Shown piece after piece: positions 53,973 to 61,814 of a stretch of DNA of 64,000 nucleotides; the stretch's first letter is position 1, and each line of letters begins with the position of its first letter. The stretch covers positions 4,510,036-4,574,035 of the forward strand of contig NC_019683.1 of the NCBI RefSeq assembly GCF_000316605.1, in the 5' to 3' direction. The position numbers were made by a program, and so were the translations under genes. Origin of the DNA: [Leptolyngbya] sp. PCC 7376 (GTDB taxonomy: Bacteria > Cyanobacteriota > Cyanobacteriia > Cyanobacteriales > MRBY01). The notes under the pieces were generated by a model that was not told the origin of the DNA, did no database searches, and saw nothing but the letters and a program-made list of their open reading frames with translations.

Positions 53973-54359
53973 TCAATTTTCAGTAACAAAATAAGGTAAA
54001 ACTGCTGGGGTAAGACGCATAATTTCTCGGAGTTGGGGGCGATCGCCACGTTCTGGAGCTGGAGTGGTTGTATAACGATAGTTAACGTAGGTTGAGCTTT
54101 GCTGAGATGAGCGAGGGGGTGGAATAAAAACGGAATTGAGCTGGTCTTGGTTTATTGCCGGTTGCCATTGAAATGACTGATTAGTACTGGAAGGAACCTG
54201 GTTTTCGGTGAACTGTGCGGGTGAATAGTATGGTGATTCTGATTCGGCGAGACATCTGCCAGAGATTAAAGGAATACCTAATGTCAAAAATAATGAAAGG
54301 ACAACTCTTTTTTTTGCCGAAAAAACATTTATCACTGGTACAACTCCTGAAGATGGCAA
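53973..54359 (-). CDS. small secreted Pro/Ser/Gln-rich protein
   Basis: 128 residues. The N-terminus has a basic pair (AKKR), a hydrophobic core (VVLSLFLTLGIPLIS) and a likely cleavage after CLA-ES, so it is probably exported; the cysteine context is not a lipobox. The mature part is low-complexity, rich in Pro, Gln, Ser, Thr and Tyr (for example FIPPPRSSQQSSTYVNYRY), and likely disordered. No family recognised. The gene is convergent with the kinase gene and divergent from the membrane-protein gene at 54552. Confidence 0.5.
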   Translation of the reverse strand: MPSSGVVPVINVFSAKKRVVLSLFLTLGIPLISGRCLAESESPYYSPAQFTENQVPSSTNQSFQWQPAINQDQLNSVFIPPPRSSQQSSTYVNYRYTTTPAPERGDRPQLREIMRLTPAVLPYFVTEN

Positions 54360-54551
54360 ACCTCGATCAGTTCTTTATTCACAGAAACAGCATCAAAACC
54401 GTAGTAATCGCAAATTTTTTTGGTACTTTTGGACTGGGATTTTAACCAACAGAACAAAGAAACTTAAATATCGTTACAGTTCCCCGAAAATGCGGCTACA
54501 TTGGTTAAAACATGGCATTTGCTGACCTTCGACTTCGACTAAGCGTTTTTT

Positions 54552-56768
54552 ATGATTTCTGCCAAATCCAACAACACATTGCCGGAACTCCAGCTCCCTT
54601 CTCGACCATCTCTCGGTTGGCCTAAGTTTGGAGCAATCGCCGTGCTAATTGGCGCTGGTAGTAGCATTTTTGTGGGGTTATGGCTGGGTTTAATGTTATT
54701 GCTCGACCCGAACTCAATTTTATGGCTCAATCGCTTTTTGCCAGAGTGGAGTCATGTGCCGATTGCCCTCAGTAATCCTCTGCAAAACTTGGCAGAAATC
54801 GAAGCCGAGTTACAAGAAGAGCAGTTGAGTCTTGGCGCACCAATTTTTCTCGATGAAGAGATGCTGGTGCCAGTCTGGCGGACGGTTGCAGACTGCGACA
54901 CTCAATGTGAGGCGATCGCCGCCCTGCGGGTGTATTTTGTCGAAGGGGATGTCCTCGGCGAAGAACGCTACAGTTTGCTCAGTGAAGTGCGCCTTGGAAA
55001 GTCCACACTTAATCATTTTTCTGAATTCAAACTATTGCCGCGAGAGGGAGATGATAGCCAATGGTTATCTCTCGAAGGTGTCAGTGCAGGGACAGAAATC
55101 ACCTCAGGCGATCGCTACGGAGTCTTGCTCCATTACAACCCTTACGAAAAACGACTGATTAGCGTTCTCCCTTGGCAGAGTGCCGCGGGTAATAGTCCCC
55201 AATGGCAACAGGTTTTTATTGATCGGGATCAAGAATTTGTGGTGGATCAAAGCCGCAACCTTGAGCCAGAATTTGAGATTTTTCGTGTCGAACCCAGCTA
55301 CAAAGAACCGATTCTGAGCCCAATCAGTATCGAAACAGTCGCCCTAGATTTACCGGTTTATGAAGAGGCGATCGCCTTAGCTCGTTTAAAACTATGGGTT
55401 GTTGCTCAGCAGCAGTTAGTCGAAATCAAGCAAACCGTTAAGCCGGAGCAATGGACAACCGCAGCAGAAACCCAACTCCAGCTCGTCGCTTATCACGCGA
55501 AGCAACTCACAGAAAAATGCGAATCCACTACTCTCAATATTGGTCAAACAATTGGCCATTGTCTGCGAGCGGGGGATGTGAATGAGGCGCTCCGTTTATT
55601 ACAAAATAATTTTGATGATCCCCTAGTTGTCAGTACGGTGGTGGCGTTCCTCGAAGCGAATGGCAAAGATCTTCAACCGCGTCTTGATGCCCTCCATGCC
55701 ATTAACCCTTTCCGTGATGCCGTAACTATTTGGCAATTCCTTTCTCTCACGGCTCAAAATGGCTCACAAGAGGCGCTCGCCTCCCTACAGGAGCACCAAC
55801 AGCTTGACGAAAAGCTGCAAGCCAAAATTAAAACGACCCTCGACCATGTTGAAACAGCCCTCAGTCGACAGCCTCGTGCCCTCAGTGCTGACAGTAAAGT
55901 GATGGGTCAACTGCGGGCTGTGCGGAATATTCAGCCGAATCAATGGCTGCAACCTGAAACTGAGGCGATCGCCCTCGACCAAAATCGCAACTGGCATATT
56001 CTCGACGTCAATCGCTTTTTTGATGGCCAGCAATGGCAGCAGGCTCCTTTCAATCTCGACCTCTCCAACTTTGTCCCAGGTCAATCCCTCTGGCAAAGCT
56101 TGGGTCTCAATAACAATACGACGCTTCACATTGGGCAAGCTGATCTCCGGCAGCCTATTAGCCAAGCTTTTGGGCAAGTACGAGGTGCAAAATTCCAAAA
56201 TGGCAAACTCCAACTCCTGGTTGAAGGCACTCAAACTCAAGCTGCTCGTCAGGCTTTTGCCTATAGTCCGACGACCCTCCGTTGGCTGACGCCGAATACC
56301 CTCAGCATCAGAGATTTAGGGGCGATTGAACCCGCTTGGGTAGACCTAATTGTTGCCAATCTGTGGCGGCATCTTCGCGCTGACAATTTACGTTCTGAAT
56401 CAACTTTGCCAGATCTCGCCACTCTGAAAGCTGAGTTTGGTGCTTTACAAGTTTCTCCAATAGAACTCACTGGTAATAACCATGCTGAAGCTCGTTTGAC
56501 CATCCACCTAGATTCAAAGGGCAAGTTGGCAACTCCAAACGTACTTCAAGTGGCCAATCAAAATGACCCTTTAACCGCCTATAACTTAGTTTTTGCAGAT
56601 ACTGGCGACCTGCTCTATAGCGAGCTGAATGAAACAAAACCAATTAAGCTCCGGGCGATCGCCGACCTACAGGATGGTGGCACTGCAGCTTTGGTTTTCC
56701 AAGATCAAAATAACCAAATTCAATTGAAACGTTGGGATGGTAATCGCCGTCTTTTTAATGATCTCTAA
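54552..56768 (+). CDS. large membrane-anchored protein, unknown function
   Basis: 738 residues. One transmembrane helix at about residues 25-50 (FGAIAVLIGAGSSIFVGLWL) follows a Pro-rich cytoplasmic start; the rest is probably extracytoplasmic. The middle (about 260-440) is helical with TPR-like Ala/Leu patterns (EAIALARLKLWVVAQQQLVE, then CLRAGDVNEALRLLQNNF). The C-terminal third is beta-rich. A Cys pair (DCDTQC) lies near residue 118. This architecture is common in conserved hypothetical proteins of cyanobacteria; I cannot name a domain. It is convergent with surE, 3 bp apart. Confidence 0.65.
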   Translation: MISAKSNNTLPELQLPSRPSLGWPKFGAIAVLIGAGSSIFVGLWLGLMLLLDPNSILWLNRFLPEWSHVPIALSNPLQNLAEIEAELQEEQLSLGAPIFLDEEMLVPVWRTVADCDTQCEAIAALRVYFVEGDVLGEERYSLLSEVRLGKSTLNHFSEFKLLPREGDDSQWLSLEGVSAGTEITSGDRYGVLLHYNPYEKRLISVLPWQSAAGNSPQWQQVFIDRDQEFVVDQSRNLEPEFEIFRVEPSYKEPILSPISIETVALDLPVYEEAIALARLKLWVVAQQQLVEIKQTVKPEQWTTAAETQLQLVAYHAKQLTEKCESTTLNIGQTIGHCLRAGDVNEALRLLQNNFDDPLVVSTVVAFLEANGKDLQPRLDALHAINPFRDAVTIWQFLSLTAQNGSQEALASLQEHQQLDEKLQAKIKTTLDHVETALSRQPRALSADSKVMGQLRAVRNIQPNQWLQPETEAIALDQNRNWHILDVNRFFDGQQWQQAPFNLDLSNFVPGQSLWQSLGLNNNTTLHIGQADLRQPISQAFGQVRGAKFQNGKLQLLVEGTQTQAARQAFAYSPTTLRWLTPNTLSIRDLGAIEPAWVDLIVANLWRHLRADNLRSESTLPDLATLKAEFGALQVSPIELTGNNHAEARLTIHLDSKGKLATPNVLQVANQNDPLTAYNLVFADTGDLLYSELNETKPIKLRAIADLQDGGTAALVFQDQNNQIQLKRWDGNRRLFNDL

Positions 56769-56771
56769 CCA

Positions 56772-57611
56772 TTAGCCAAATAAATCCACGCTGGACAACG
56801 ACTGAATCGTTTGTAGATCATTCATGATGTATTGCAGTGGCGTGATGGTAATAAATCCATCGGCGATCGCCTCCACATCCGAAGGAATATCTCCGGACAC
56901 ATTGTTATTGCACACATCTGGCTGGGGCAATTCTTCAATCACTTCTCCAGCTAACCAGTAGTAAACATTACCTCTGGGATCATGGCGTTTTTGAAATTGC
57001 TCGATGTAACGGCGTAGTCCTTGTCGCGTAATTTTTGCACCTTTAATCTCATCACTCGGTACAGCTGGCACATTGACATTCAATAAAACGGCTGGGGTGA
57101 TCGCCTGTTGAGGAAGCTGCTGAAGTAAACGGCAAGCAAAATCCGCAGCAGGTTGAAAATTATGACTTGTATGGCTGGACAGACTAAATGCAATGCTTGG
57201 AATCCCTTCCAGTAAACCTTCCATTGCTGCCGATACCGTGCCTGAATACAACACATCTGTGCCGAGATTGGAGCCATGATTAATTCCCGATAAAACAAAA
57301 TCAGGTTTTTCATCTCCCGTAACCACTGCACTCAGGGCAAATTTTACACAATCAGAAGGCGTTCCAGAACAAGACCAAGCTGTTACTGCTGGCTCAAAAA
57401 TACCTTCCACAAGTTCTGCGCGGATGGGGCGATGGAGGGTTAAACCATGGCCTGTGGCAGATCGCTCACGATCAGGACAAACCACCGTCACCCGATGGCC
57501 TGCCGCAGCGAGGGTATTGGCGAGGATACGGATCCCGAGGGCAGAAATACCATCATCATTACTAACTAAAATATTGAATTGTTGTTGCGCGGCGGAAGAC
57601 ACTGATGGCAT
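56772..57611 (-). CDS. surE: 5'/3'-nucleotidase SurE
   Basis: 279 residues, normal for cyanobacterial SurE. The metal-binding NDDG motif is near the N-terminus ([14 protein letters not shown]), followed by [56 protein letters not shown] and the C-terminal [10 protein letters not shown]. The enzyme dephosphorylates nucleoside 5'- and 3'-monophosphates and short polyphosphates, using a divalent metal. It is divergent from pheS (about 105 bp apart). Confidence 0.95.
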   Translation of the reverse strand: MPSVSSAAQQQFNILVSNDDGISALGIRILANTLAAAGHRVTVVCPDRERSATGHGLTLHRPIRAELVEGIFEPAVTAWSCSGTPSDCVKFALSAVVTGDEKPDFVLSGINHGSNLGTDVLYSGTVSAAMEGLLEGIPSIAFSLSSHTSHNFQPAADFACRLLQQLPQQAITPAVLLNVNVPAVPSDEIKGAKITRQGLRRYIEQFQKRHDPRGNVYYWLAGEVIEELPQPDVCNNNVSGDIPSDVEAIADGFITITPLQYIMNDLQTIQSLSSVDLFG

Positions 57612-57716
57612 GGACTTTAAACAAGCAGAATTTGACCTGTTATTTATTATCAGGGAAGGTTTACACTGTTAGGGTCTTAAAAATATTAATTGAGTTTAGT
57701 CATAAATCCTGCTGGC

Positions 57717-58724
57717 ATGACCACTTCCACTTTGACCCAAATTGAATCTGATCTACAAACGCTACAACAAGAGGCAGAGGAGGCGATCGCCACTGTCGGA
57801 GATTTAGATGAACTCGATAAATTACGCGTCAGCTTTTTAGGCAAAAAAGGGAAGCTCTCACAAATCTTGCGAGGTATGGGAAAACTATCTGCAGAAGAAC
57901 GTCCCAAAGTTGGTGCAGTAGCGAACCAAGTCAAAGAAGGTTTACAAGGTCAGCTGGAAGGCAAACTCAACGAACTCCAGCAAGCAAAAATTGCGGCACA
58001 ACTTAAAGCTGAGACCCTAGATGTCACAATGCCTGGTGTTGGTCGTCCCCTTGGTCACAAACATCCACTACAAAGCGCAATTGATCGCGTGCTCGATATT
58101 TTTGTGGGGCTAGGCTACACCGTTGCGGAAGGCCCTCAAGTGGAATCGGATTATTACAATTTCGAAGCGCTTAACACTCCTCCCGATCACCCTGCCCGCG
58201 ATATGCAGGATACGTTTTATCTTCCTGGCGATCGCCTCCTGCGGACTCATACTTCTTCTGTTCAAATCCGCCATATGGAAAACAACGAGCCACCCATTCG
58301 CATTGTTGCTCCCGGCCGTGTATACCGTCGTGACACAGTCGATGCGACTCACTCTGCCGTTTTCCACCAAATCGAAATTTTAGCTATCGATAAAAAGATT
58401 AACTTTGGCGATCTTAAAGGTACTCTCAAAGCATTTTTCCAAGAGCTCATGGGCGAAGACACTGACGTTTTATTACGTGCCAGCTACTTTCCTTTCACAG
58501 AACCTTCCGCCGAATTTGATGTGAAATGGCGCGGTAAATGGCTTGAAATGGGCGGCTGTGGCATGGTTGATCCTAATGTTCTGAAGGCGGTTGGCTATGA
58601 TCCGGAAGTTTATTCTGGGTTTGCAGCGGGCTTCGGTGCAGAACGAATTGCGATGGTCTTGCATAAACTCGATGACATTCGCCACCTTTACAATAGTGAT
58701 ATGCGTTTTTTGAGTCAGTTCTAA
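57717..58724 (+). CDS. pheS: phenylalanine--tRNA ligase alpha subunit
   Basis: 335 residues from ATG 57717 ([16 protein letters not shown]); the frame opens at TTG 57690 but lacks conserved sequence there. A class II synthetase subunit: N-terminal coiled coil that contacts tRNA, then [20 protein letters not shown], motif 2 region ([28 protein letters not shown]) and motif 3 [18 protein letters not shown]. With PheT it charges tRNA-Phe. pheT is not adjacent. The stop codon lies in a 21-bp imperfect tandem duplication (58706-58726 and 58727-58747). Confidence 0.96.
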   Translation: MTTSTLTQIESDLQTLQQEAEEAIATVGDLDELDKLRVSFLGKKGKLSQILRGMGKLSAEERPKVGAVANQVKEGLQGQLEGKLNELQQAKIAAQLKAETLDVTMPGVGRPLGHKHPLQSAIDRVLDIFVGLGYTVAEGPQVESDYYNFEALNTPPDHPARDMQDTFYLPGDRLLRTHTSSVQIRHMENNEPPIRIVAPGRVYRRDTVDATHSAVFHQIEILAIDKKINFGDLKGTLKAFFQELMGEDTDVLLRASYFPFTEPSAEFDVKWRGKWLEMGGCGMVDPNVLKAVGYDPEVYSGFAAGFGAERIAMVLHKLDDIRHLYNSDMRFLSQF

Positions 58725-58806
58725 ACTTTTTTAAGTCAGTTCTAAAATAGAAAGTGGGAGTGATGCTCGGCGATCGCTTCCACAAAGATTTGACTCTCCA
58801 TAATTC

Positions 58807-59376
58807 ATGAAAAATAAGAACTCAGCAGCGATCCTGTCCTTTTTCCTTGGTGGGGTTGGAGTCCACAAATTCTACCTAGGCGAAACAGGCTGGGGAATCG
58901 TCTATGCTATTTTTTTCTGGACCTATATTCCTACCCTTGCAGGTCTCGTAGAAGCCTTATTACTGCTGAGTATGCCCCAGGCTGACTTCGACAAAAAATA
59001 CAACAGCAAAACCCTTATTGGCTACGAATCCCGACACCTAACGAATAATCCTGGTGATGTTCCTCAAGTCATTGTCAATATCAATGGTGAACAAGCCGTA
59101 TCCACCGAATATCGAGATAAAAATCGTTCAACCTCCAATTCTCCAATTTCTCCAAACACCCAATACGAGGCGATCGCCGCAGAAAAAATTGATCGTCGCA
59201 TCCTAAAACTCTGTCTAAACAAGGGAGAAATCACTCTATTAGACTGCTTTATCGAAATTGAAAATGTCCCCAGAAGTATCTTAGAAGCTCGCCTTGAACA
59301 CTTAGTTCGGTCTGAATTTTTACAGATCGATAATCGTACCAGTGACGGAAAAATCATCTATCGACTTGATAATTAA
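58807..59376 (+). CDS. TM2-domain membrane protein with C-terminal winged-helix-like region
   Basis: 189 residues. Residues 1-65 are a TM2 domain: KNSAAILSFFLGGVGVHKFY with the Gly-x-x-x-Phe-Tyr pattern, a second helix with WTYIPTLAGLVEALLLL, and the DF-KKYN end. The region after about residue 75 is cytoplasmic, with a linker rich in Ser/Asn and a helical C-terminus (LKLCLNKGEITLLDCFIEIE, EARLEHLVRSEFLQID) that looks like a small winged helix. TM2 proteins have no agreed function. The next gene is another small membrane protein 75 bp downstream, so the two may be co-transcribed. Confidence 0.8.
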   Translation: MKNKNSAAILSFFLGGVGVHKFYLGETGWGIVYAIFFWTYIPTLAGLVEALLLLSMPQADFDKKYNSKTLIGYESRHLTNNPGDVPQVIVNINGEQAVSTEYRDKNRSTSNSPISPNTQYEAIAAEKIDRRILKLCLNKGEITLLDCFIEIENVPRSILEARLEHLVRSEFLQIDNRTSDGKIIYRLDN

Positions 59377-59450
59377 TCGCTAAAATTGAGGGAAGTGTTG
59401 ACACTTCGACTACACAATAAATTTATTTCTATACATCAACAAATCTAATA

Positions 59451-59789
59451 ATGAACTTCGATCCAGACAAAAGAAAATTGCTCTCGGCTCTTTGCCATGG
59501 TGCCACATTTATCAACTACACAGGCTTATCTATTGCGATCCCGATTGGTATCTTATTAACCACAGATGATCCCGTCGTTAAAGCCAATGCTCGTGAAGCC
59601 CTAAATTTCCACTTCAATATGTGGATTATCTTCGCCATTGGTGGGGTTACAACCTTTATCCTGATTGGCTTTCTAATTATTGGATTAGCTGCTCTTGCAA
59701 GCTTTATTCTCCCAATCATTGCAATTCTTGCTGTGCTGAAAGACGAAGACAAATCCTACAAATATCCCTTTATCTTTCACTTCCTTTAA
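59451..59789 (+). CDS. DUF4870 membrane protein
   Basis: 112 residues with three predicted transmembrane segments (about 18-36, 55-75 and 80-95). The DUF4870/Tic20-like pattern is visible: LLSALCHGATFINY, then VVKANAREALNFHFNMWI and a terminal short basic/aromatic tail. The family is small, widespread and uncharacterised; a distant relationship to Tic20 has been proposed. It lies downstream of the TM2 gene on the same strand. Confidence 0.8.
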   Translation: MNFDPDKRKLLSALCHGATFINYTGLSIAIPIGILLTTDDPVVKANAREALNFHFNMWIIFAIGGVTTFILIGFLIIGLAALASFILPIIAILAVLKDEDKSYKYPFIFHFL

Positions 59790-59933
59790 CCTTTAAAGAT
59801 CTAGCCCAAAAATATCTATTGAATTAAGTCGCTAGATTAACAGGAGAAAATCCCACGGTTAAGACTTTTTAGGGGTGATCACACACCTATACCAAACCAT
59901 CTACTTAAATAACTTCCTTGAAAAGCTAGAGAC

Positions 59934-59975
59934 GTAACCACTGTTACAGTCACATAGCATTAAGTTTGTTAGAGT
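59934..59975 (+). promoter_or_regulatory. NtcA-type promoter of the response-regulator gene
   Basis: GTA (59934-59936), eight bases, TAC (59945-59947), 22 bases and TAGAGT (59970-59975) exactly fit the NtcA-activated promoter GTA-N8-TAC-N22-24-TAN3T. Transcription would start near 59982, leaving only about 9 bases before ATG 59991. Under nitrogen limitation NtcA with 2-oxoglutarate would activate this gene. Confidence 0.6.
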
Positions 59976-59990
59976 TGTCCTACAAATCGC

Positions 59991-60821
59991 ATGGAAGTCA
60001 AATTTATCGTGACTTTAATCTCTGTTGCTATTATCGAAGGAAATCCTCACCTGAGGTCATTATTAGGCTGGCATTTACAACAAGCTGACTATGCCATTTA
60101 TCAAGCTGCAAACCTTCAACAATCCCGTCGGATTTTTGAGCAGCACATGCCTTCTTTGGTCTTATTGGATTCAGATTTACCTGATGGTGATGGCCTCGAA
60201 CTATGTCGTTGGCTAAGGCAAAACACCCAAGTCATTATCTTAGTTCTCTCCGCAAAGAATACAGAGAAAGACATTGTCAGAGGCCTCAAAGCAGGCGCTG
60301 ATGACTACCTCACTAAGCCTTTCGGGATGCAGGAACTCCTCGCGAGGGTTGAAGCATTAACCCGTCGTATCCATGCAACTAATGCTCCGCTCCAGCTCGA
60401 TTATGGTGAATTACGGATTGACTTAGTTCAAAGACGGGTTTTACTCCGGAGTACTTATATTGACCTAACTCCGCAGGAATTTAGCTTGCTTTATGTTTTG
60501 GCACAAGCAGATGGTGAACCCCTCAGCCGTTCCGAACTCCTGCAAAGGGCATGGCCAGATGCTATTGATAACCCCCGGACTATTGACACCCATGTCTTGT
60601 CATTGCGAAAAAAAATTGAACGTGACCCACGGCAACCTAGCCTGATTCAAACGGTTCGGAATGTCGGTTATCGCTTTAATCCTGATGTCGTTAATCCTTC
60701 TGCCAATAATGACTTTAGCGGTAGACACTCTACTGGATTAGAGCCAAGTAATCAGCGATCGCCACAACAGCGTTCAACAAAACAGCGCACACCAATGCGT
60801 GAGCTGGTAAATAATCTGTAG
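59991..60821 (+). CDS. OmpR/PhoB-family response regulator with an atypical acidic pocket
   Basis: 276 residues from ATG 59991; GTG 60009 is an alternative start that fits the receiver boundary and the promoter better. Receiver domain: the phosphoacceptor Asp is in VLLDSDLPDGDGLELC, the conserved Thr/Ser region in LVLSAKNTE, and Lys in DYLTKPFG. The acidic pair normally near the start is replaced by IIEGN (one acidic residue lost), so phosphorylation may be altered. A winged-helix DNA-binding domain follows (DLTPQEFSLLYVLA, NPRTIDTHVLSLRKKIE, VRNVGYRF) with a Ser/Gln/Arg-rich tail. No sensor kinase is adjacent. The NtcA promoter suggests a nitrogen-linked role, as for NrrA or NblR, but I cannot assign orthology. 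Confidence 0.85.
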   Translation: MEVKFIVTLISVAIIEGNPHLRSLLGWHLQQADYAIYQAANLQQSRRIFEQHMPSLVLLDSDLPDGDGLELCRWLRQNTQVIILVLSAKNTEKDIVRGLKAGADDYLTKPFGMQELLARVEALTRRIHATNAPLQLDYGELRIDLVQRRVLLRSTYIDLTPQEFSLLYVLAQADGEPLSRSELLQRAWPDAIDNPRTIDTHVLSLRKKIERDPRQPSLIQTVRNVGYRFNPDVVNPSANNDFSGRHSTGLEPSNQRSPQQRSTKQRTPMRELVNNL

Positions 60822-60861
60822 ACAAATTTCTTCAGAAAGATAGCTTTTGATTCGTGGCGTT

Positions 60862-60901
60862 AAAAGTGGGTAGCCCATTGGGCACTATACCCGCTTTTTT
60901 A
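60862..60901 (+). terminator. intrinsic terminator between convergent regulator and map genes
   Basis: AAAAGTGGGTA (60862-60872) pairs with TACCCGCTTTT (60888-60898) with one G-T pair, followed by TTTTTT within the arm end. It serves the response regulator on the plus strand; on the minus strand the T-run is weaker (TTTT). Confidence 0.75.
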
Positions 60902-60974
60902 TTGTGCAGATTTACCTCGACGCATACACTCGCTGTATATAACAAGCTGTATGAGGAGTTTTCAAAACTCAAAT

Positions 60975-61814
60975 TTAGACGAGATTGCGATCAGTCAAAA
61001 TATCATAGCCATCTTTCGTCACCAGCACTGTATGTTCATATTGTGCTGAAAGTGATTTATCAGGCGTAATCACTGTCCATTTATCGTCTAGAGTAATCGT
61101 TTCTTTCGTCGCGGCATTGACAATCGGTTCAATGGCCAAAACCATGCCAGGTTCTAGAATGACATTTGGTAGTTGACGGGTTCTGAAGTTAAAGACCGAA
61201 GGTTCTTCATGGAGAGCTTGGCCAACGCCATGCCCAGTAAAATCTTCGACGACATAATAGCCATATTCCATCACAAGGTCTTCAACAGCACCTGCAATAT
61301 CAAGCAGAGAATTACCAGGTTTAACTTGTTCGATCCCTTTATAAAGAGCTTCTTCCGCCGCTTTCATGAGTCGCTTGGCAGCAGGTTTTATTTTTTTGCC
61401 AACGCCGACAGTGATACAAGAGTCGCCGTGATAGCCTTCAAAAAATGCGCCAGTATCTACCTTGACAATATCGCCTTTGTGAATGCGCTTATCTTCGCGC
61501 GGAATGCCATGGACAACTTCATCATTAACAGAGATACAAATTGATGCGGGAAAGCCATAGTAGCCTTTAAAGCTAGGAGTTGCGCCCATTTCTCGGATAC
61601 GTTTTTCCGCATAGGCATCCACGTCCATAGTGGTCATGCCAGGTTTAATAATTTCGCTAACTTCTTTAAGAACAGTCGCCACAATCCGTGACGACTGGCG
61701 CATGATGGCGATTTCTTCAGCCGTTTTGATTTTGACTTTACTTTTTTTACGGCGACGGGGAAGACCTGTTTGGGCTTTTTTCTCGGGCAGGAGTCGTTTT
61801 AATAGCTCTCTCAA
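60975..61814 (-). CDS. map: type I methionine aminopeptidase
   Basis: 279 residues. Removes the N-terminal Met from nascent proteins, using two metal ions. The five metal ligands are visible: Asp in VDTGAFF, Asp in YHGDSCITV, His in GHGVG, Glu in AIEPIVN and Glu in QYEHTVLV; substrate-binding His lies in VVHGIP. About 30 residues precede the catalytic domain, with a basic stretch ([13 protein letters not shown]). The start appears to be TTG at 61814, overlapping the stop of the upstream GH19 gene as TTGA, which suggests translational coupling; no ATG is available before the conserved domain. Confidence 0.93.
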   Translation of the reverse strand: MRELLKRLLPEKKAQTGLPRRRKKSKVKIKTAEEIAIMRQSSRIVATVLKEVSEIIKPGMTTMDVDAYAEKRIREMGATPSFKGYYGFPASICISVNDEVVHGIPREDKRIHKGDIVKVDTGAFFEGYHGDSCITVGVGKKIKPAAKRLMKAAEEALYKGIEQVKPGNSLLDIAGAVEDLVMEYGYYVVEDFTGHGVGQALHEEPSVFNFRTRQLPNVILEPGMVLAIEPIVNAATKETITLDDKWTVITPDKSLSAQYEHTVLVTKDGYDILTDRNLV

